9,516 nt of DNA from Sulfurimonas sp. GTDB taxonomy: Bacteria > Campylobacterota > Campylobacteria > Campylobacterales > Sulfurimonadaceae. How positions within the stretch are numbered: the stretch's first letter is position 1; each line of letters begins with the position of its first letter. The position numbers and the translations under genes are program-made. The notes under the pieces are model-generated. The model was not told the origin of the DNA. It did not search any database and was given only the letters and a program-made list of their open reading frames with translations. The stretch spans positions 1 to 9,516 of the forward strand of contig JAFLJV010000064.1 in assembly GCA_022712845.1 (NCBI GenBank), read 5' to 3'. Shown here in pieces: positions 7,503-9,516 of the stretch.

Positions 7503-8576
7503 ATGTTAGAAAATAGTTATAAAATAATTACTAAAGTAACACAAGAGAGAAAAGTTTTTTTTCAAGCAGATACAGCTAAAGAGATATGGAGTGACGTAGT
7601 TCAAAAAGATGCAGATTCTATGAATGAGTTATGCAGTGCTATGAGTAAGCTAGTGTATGAAGTGGGTATTCCTAAATTTATAATTCATTTTAGTGCAAAA
7701 CTTCTTTATCTTGGTGTTTATAAATGGTGGGGTCATTACACAAAAGAGAGTGATTATTTAGCTTCAAGATGTGCAAACATATCAAACTCTATGATGGCTT
7801 TTTTACAACGTCAGTATACTTTAGCTCATATGGGATGTTCAGTTGTGATGACTTGGGATGAAAAAAATGAGGAAATGCTTTGTTTTAGAAGTCTAGACTG
7901 GAGGGGAGCTGATGATATAGCACTTGCAACTAGACGTTTCTCTTTTGTAAATACAAAAGATGAAGAGGTGGCTCAAGTTGCAGGAATTACTGCTATGGTA
8001 GGTGTTCTCACTGGTGCAAAAAAAGGTTTTAGTGTAGCTATAAACTATGCTCCATGGAAACGCTCTGCAGAGTTTAAATCTGATCCAACTTTTTTAATTC
8101 GTACACTTCTTGAAGATGAAAGTATAAATGACTATAAAACTGCACAAGACAAAGTCAAAAGCTGGGATGTTGGTTCACCTTGCTTTATAAGCTTATGTGG
8201 AGTGAAAAAAGGTGAGGCTTGTGTAGTTGAGCTTGGAAGTGATGCAGTTTATGTAAGAGAGATGGGTGATAAAAATCTTTTAATACAAACAAATCATTAT
8301 GATTTAGAGAGTTCACCATTTACCCAGCACAATGAAAAACCTTATGAAGAGAATATGAATGAGCCTAAGTGGTACTCCTCTGAACTTTTGAAAAATTCTC
8401 AAAAGAGAAAAGAAATAATGATAGAGACACTTAGTAAAGATTCTGATATAGAGATGAAAGATAGGCTAATAGAATTATATAAAAATGTTCCAGTTTTAAA
8501 TTATGAAACTGCACAATGGACACTTATGAAACCATCAACTGGAGAGATAGAAGTTTATGCTTGTATAGATAAATAA
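7503..8576 (+). CDS. Acid ceramidase/NAAA-like Ntn amide hydrolase, cytosolic
   Basis: A 357-residue protein that looks like the acid ceramidase / N-acylethanolamine acid amidase branch of the cysteine Ntn hydrolases, which cut amide bonds of N-acylated lipids. Seen: Cys112 in HMGCSVVMTW as candidate nucleophile, Arg129 and Asp132 in FRSLDW (the RxxD of the family), Asn264 in QTNHYD (the family's catalytic Asn), and SxxR at 299-302. Cys to Arg is 17 residues here, one more than I recall for human acid ceramidase and NAAA. There is no signal peptide, unlike the secreted lysosomal enzymes. The roughly 110 residues before Cys112 would be the propeptide if self-cleavage occurs. The ATG at 7503 follows GGAG with 6 bases spacing; a GTG at 7491 lies inside the previous gene and was not used. 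It sits 1 base after the LplT-Aas fusion, so a fatty-acid-releasing role is suggested. The substrate is unknown; choloylglycine-hydrolase or penicillin-acylase-like activities are alternatives. Confidence 0.7.
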   Translation: MLENSYKIITKVTQERKVFFQADTAKEIWSDVVQKDADSMNELCSAMSKLVYEVGIPKFIIHFSAKLLYLGVYKWWGHYTKESDYLASRCANISNSMMAFLQRQYTLAHMGCSVVMTWDEKNEEMLCFRSLDWRGADDIALATRRFSFVNTKDEEVAQVAGITAMVGVLTGAKKGFSVAINYAPWKRSAEFKSDPTFLIRTLLEDESINDYKTAQDKVKSWDVGSPCFISLCGVKKGEACVVELGSDAVYVREMGDKNLLIQTNHYDLESSPFTQHNEKPYEENMNEPKWYSSELLKNSQKRKEIMIETLSKDSDIEMKDRLIELYKNVPVLNYETAQWTLMKPSTGEIEVYACIDK

Positions 8577-8631
8577 TTTAAAGTAAAATATTTGAGTGTA
8601 ATATTATATTCATATGTTAATTCTATTTAAG

Positions 8632-8637
8632 TATGAT
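8632..8637 (+). promoter_or_regulatory. Candidate -10 box for the His-rich gene
   Basis: TATGAT, one change from consensus, lies 35 bases before the ATG at 8673. A start near 8644 would give a leader of about 29 bases containing AAGGAG at 8658-8663. No good -35 is seen. The 96-base gap 8577-8672 shows no clear terminator for the upstream unit. Confidence 0.3.
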
Positions 8638-8672
8638 TTAGTTTCAAATATGAGATTAAGGAGATATTATTA

Positions 8673-9068
8673 ATGTTTAAAAAACTAATGATTTTTTTTA
8701 GTATTATAGTTGTTTTAATAACTATGAACAGTAATTATCACTTTCATGATACTCATACCGATAATCACCATGAAAATTTTAATTATCATCATCACATAGA
8801 GGTTGATTTTTATGACATAATTATTGAACAATCAAATTTTCATCATGCTCAACATAGTCATTATCTATATAATATTGGCATAATTAGTAGTGTTTTTTTA
8901 GTACTTCTCTTTAGAGGTATTAGTTTTTCTCTTTTATTGTTACTTCAAATAAAAGTATTTGCAAAACATAATTTTAAAATTATGTTTTGCAAATACTTAT
9001 TTATCTATCCACCCCCACTTCTAATTCGTTATATTCTTTTTCACGCACCTCCAAATAATCATTCTTAA
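8673..9068 (+). CDS. Small His-rich membrane or periplasmic protein, probable metal binding
   Basis: A 131-residue protein I do not recognise as a named family. Seen: residues 1-18 form a hydrophobic signal or anchor (MFKKLMIFFSIIVVLIT). Residues 22-64 hold 12 histidines, several in pairs or triplets (HH at 32-33, HHH at 39-41, HH at 57-58), plus many Asp/Glu. Residues 68-96 look like a membrane span. The tail is PPPLLIRY then FHAPP; proline-rich APP-type ends occur in small proteins next to metal-efflux genes (DUF2946-like), a resemblance only. There is one Cys (106). AAGGAG lies 9 bases before the ATG. The next gene is a TolC/CusC-type outer membrane protein, so a role as periplasmic metal buffer or accessory of a Zn, Cu, Co or Ni efflux system is inferred. 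Codons for residues 94-109 lie in a perfect 46-bp palindrome, so that part of the protein may be recent or unconserved. Confidence 0.7.
   Translation: MFKKLMIFFSIIVVLITMNSNYHFHDTHTDNHHENFNYHHHIEVDFYDIIIEQSNFHHAQHSHYLYNIGIISSVFLVLLFRGISFSLLLLLQIKVFAKHNFKIMFCKYLFIYPPPLLIRYILFHAPPNNHS
8953..8998. repeat. Perfect 46-bp palindrome inside the His-rich gene
   Basis: Two 23-base arms, with no spacer, are exact reverse complements; the centre is ATTTTAAAAT at 8971-8980 and the outer ends are AAGTATTTGC and GCAAATACTT. Pairing breaks at 8952/8999. Only 4 of 23 pairs are G-C. The reading frame passes through without a stop. No second copy of the arms was seen in this window. It is not followed by a T-run, so it is not a typical terminator. 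Confidence 0.97.
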
Positions 9069-9093
9069 ACTATCAATCTTAGTGTCTTTTAAA

Positions 9094-9115
9094 AACAAAT
9101 TATATTTGTTATATA
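9094..9115 (+). promoter_or_regulatory. Inverted repeat and candidate -10 upstream of efflux gene
   Basis: AACAAAT (9094-9100), spacer TAT, ATTTGTT (9104-9110) is a perfect 7-bp dyad. TATATA at 9110-9115 is a possible -10 box with a start near 9122. If so, the dyad fills the space just upstream of the -10 box, a normal place for an operator. Both elements are AT-rich and could be chance. Confidence 0.35.
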
Positions 9116-9159
9116 GAGACTCGTACATATTAGAAAAATAAATATAAGGAATATGATTT

Positions 9160-9516
9160 ATGAAAATTATTATCTTGTTTTTAGTGATAACTATAAACAT
9201 ATATGCTGCAAATACTATTTATAAGTGGGATGCTTTTATACAAAAAGCGGTAGATGCTTCGTTGACTCTTAGACAAAATGACGTACAATTAGCTATTCAC
9301 AGAAGTAAAATTACTCAAGCTACTTTATTAAAAAATCCTACACTTGAAATATCACTTAATGATGGGTTGAAAAATAGTATCGATTATACATATCTTGAAT
9401 TTACGCAACAATTACCTGCATTAGGTGAGCGAGATTTAAAAAAGAGAGTAGCTCAGTTTTACTTAGAAAGTGAACAATATGCTAAAAATGCAACTCTACT
9501 TCAAATTCAATATAGA
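9160..9516 (+). CDS. TolC/CusC-family outer membrane efflux protein, N-terminal part
   Basis: The frame is open to the window end, giving the first 119 residues of an outer membrane efflux protein, the channel of a tripartite RND-type pump. Seen: a signal peptide at residues 1-16 (hydrophobic, ending IYA before AN), then a helical segment with WDAFIQKAVDASLTLRQNDVQLA, then LLKNPTLEISLNDG and FTQQLPALGERDLKKRVAQ. The NPTLxxS and QxLPxxGERxxKR patterns are typical of the CusC/CzcC side of the family. AAGGA at 9146-9150 is 9 bases before the ATG at 9160; an ATG at 9153 is in another frame and too close to the ribosome site. With the His-rich gene 91 bases upstream, metal (heavy-metal RND) efflux is more likely than drug efflux, but the pump genes themselves lie outside the window. 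Confidence 0.85.
   Translation, partial: MKIIILFLVITINIYAANTIYKWDAFIQKAVDASLTLRQNDVQLAIHRSKITQATLLKNPTLEISLNDGLKNSIDYTYLEFTQQLPALGERDLKKRVAQFYLESEQYAKNATLLQIQYR

Noticed and set aside
8953..8998. Palindrome as an intrinsic terminator
   Set aside because: Only 4 of 23 pairs are G-C, no T-run follows, and it lies 70 bases before the end of an open frame.

Overview
The window is AT-rich and tightly packed. Its proteins (a TilS with a divergent HHLGDRFEW motif, an LplT-PlsC-Aas fusion, AT-rich codon choice) look like a member of the Campylobacterota, perhaps Sulfurimonas-like. That assignment is recognition from sequence character, not a database match. Almost every base is coding; no gene-free stretch exceeds 100 bases.

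Left end, minus strand (1-2125): rimO (ribosomal protein S12 methylthiotransferase) followed by tilS (tRNA-Ile lysidine synthetase, cut by the window edge). They overlap by 8 bases and form a translation-fidelity pair. A 45-bp gap then separates rimO from a divergent plus-strand gene. It holds two perfect TATAAT boxes on opposite strands, arranged as a 15-bp palindrome. The plus-strand box sits so close to the next ATG that the oxidoreductase mRNA is predicted to be leaderless.

Centre, plus strand (2171-8576): a YhiN/HI0933-type FAD oxidoreductase, then after a short gap with a strong dyad, a compact three-gene unit. This unit holds a Cys-free MerR-like regulator with two tandem winged-helix-like units, a 1152-residue fusion of LplT transporter, PlsC acyltransferase and acyl-ACP synthetase, and a cytosolic acid-ceramidase/NAAA-like Ntn hydrolase. 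Junctions are an 8-base overlap and a 1-base gap, so the three are probably co-expressed. The fusion would import lysophospholipid and re-acylate it. The hydrolase could release fatty acid from an N-acyl substrate and feed the synthetase domain. The fusion's role is well supported by motifs; the hydrolase's link to it is inference.

Right end, plus strand (8673-9516): a small His-rich membrane or periplasmic protein followed by the start of a TolC/CusC-family outer membrane efflux protein, which looks like the front of a metal-efflux locus. The small gene contains a perfect 46-bp palindrome (8953-8998) inside its reading frame, the most striking non-coding-type structure in the window.

No tRNA, rRNA, CRISPR array, insertion sequence or convincing intrinsic terminator was seen.
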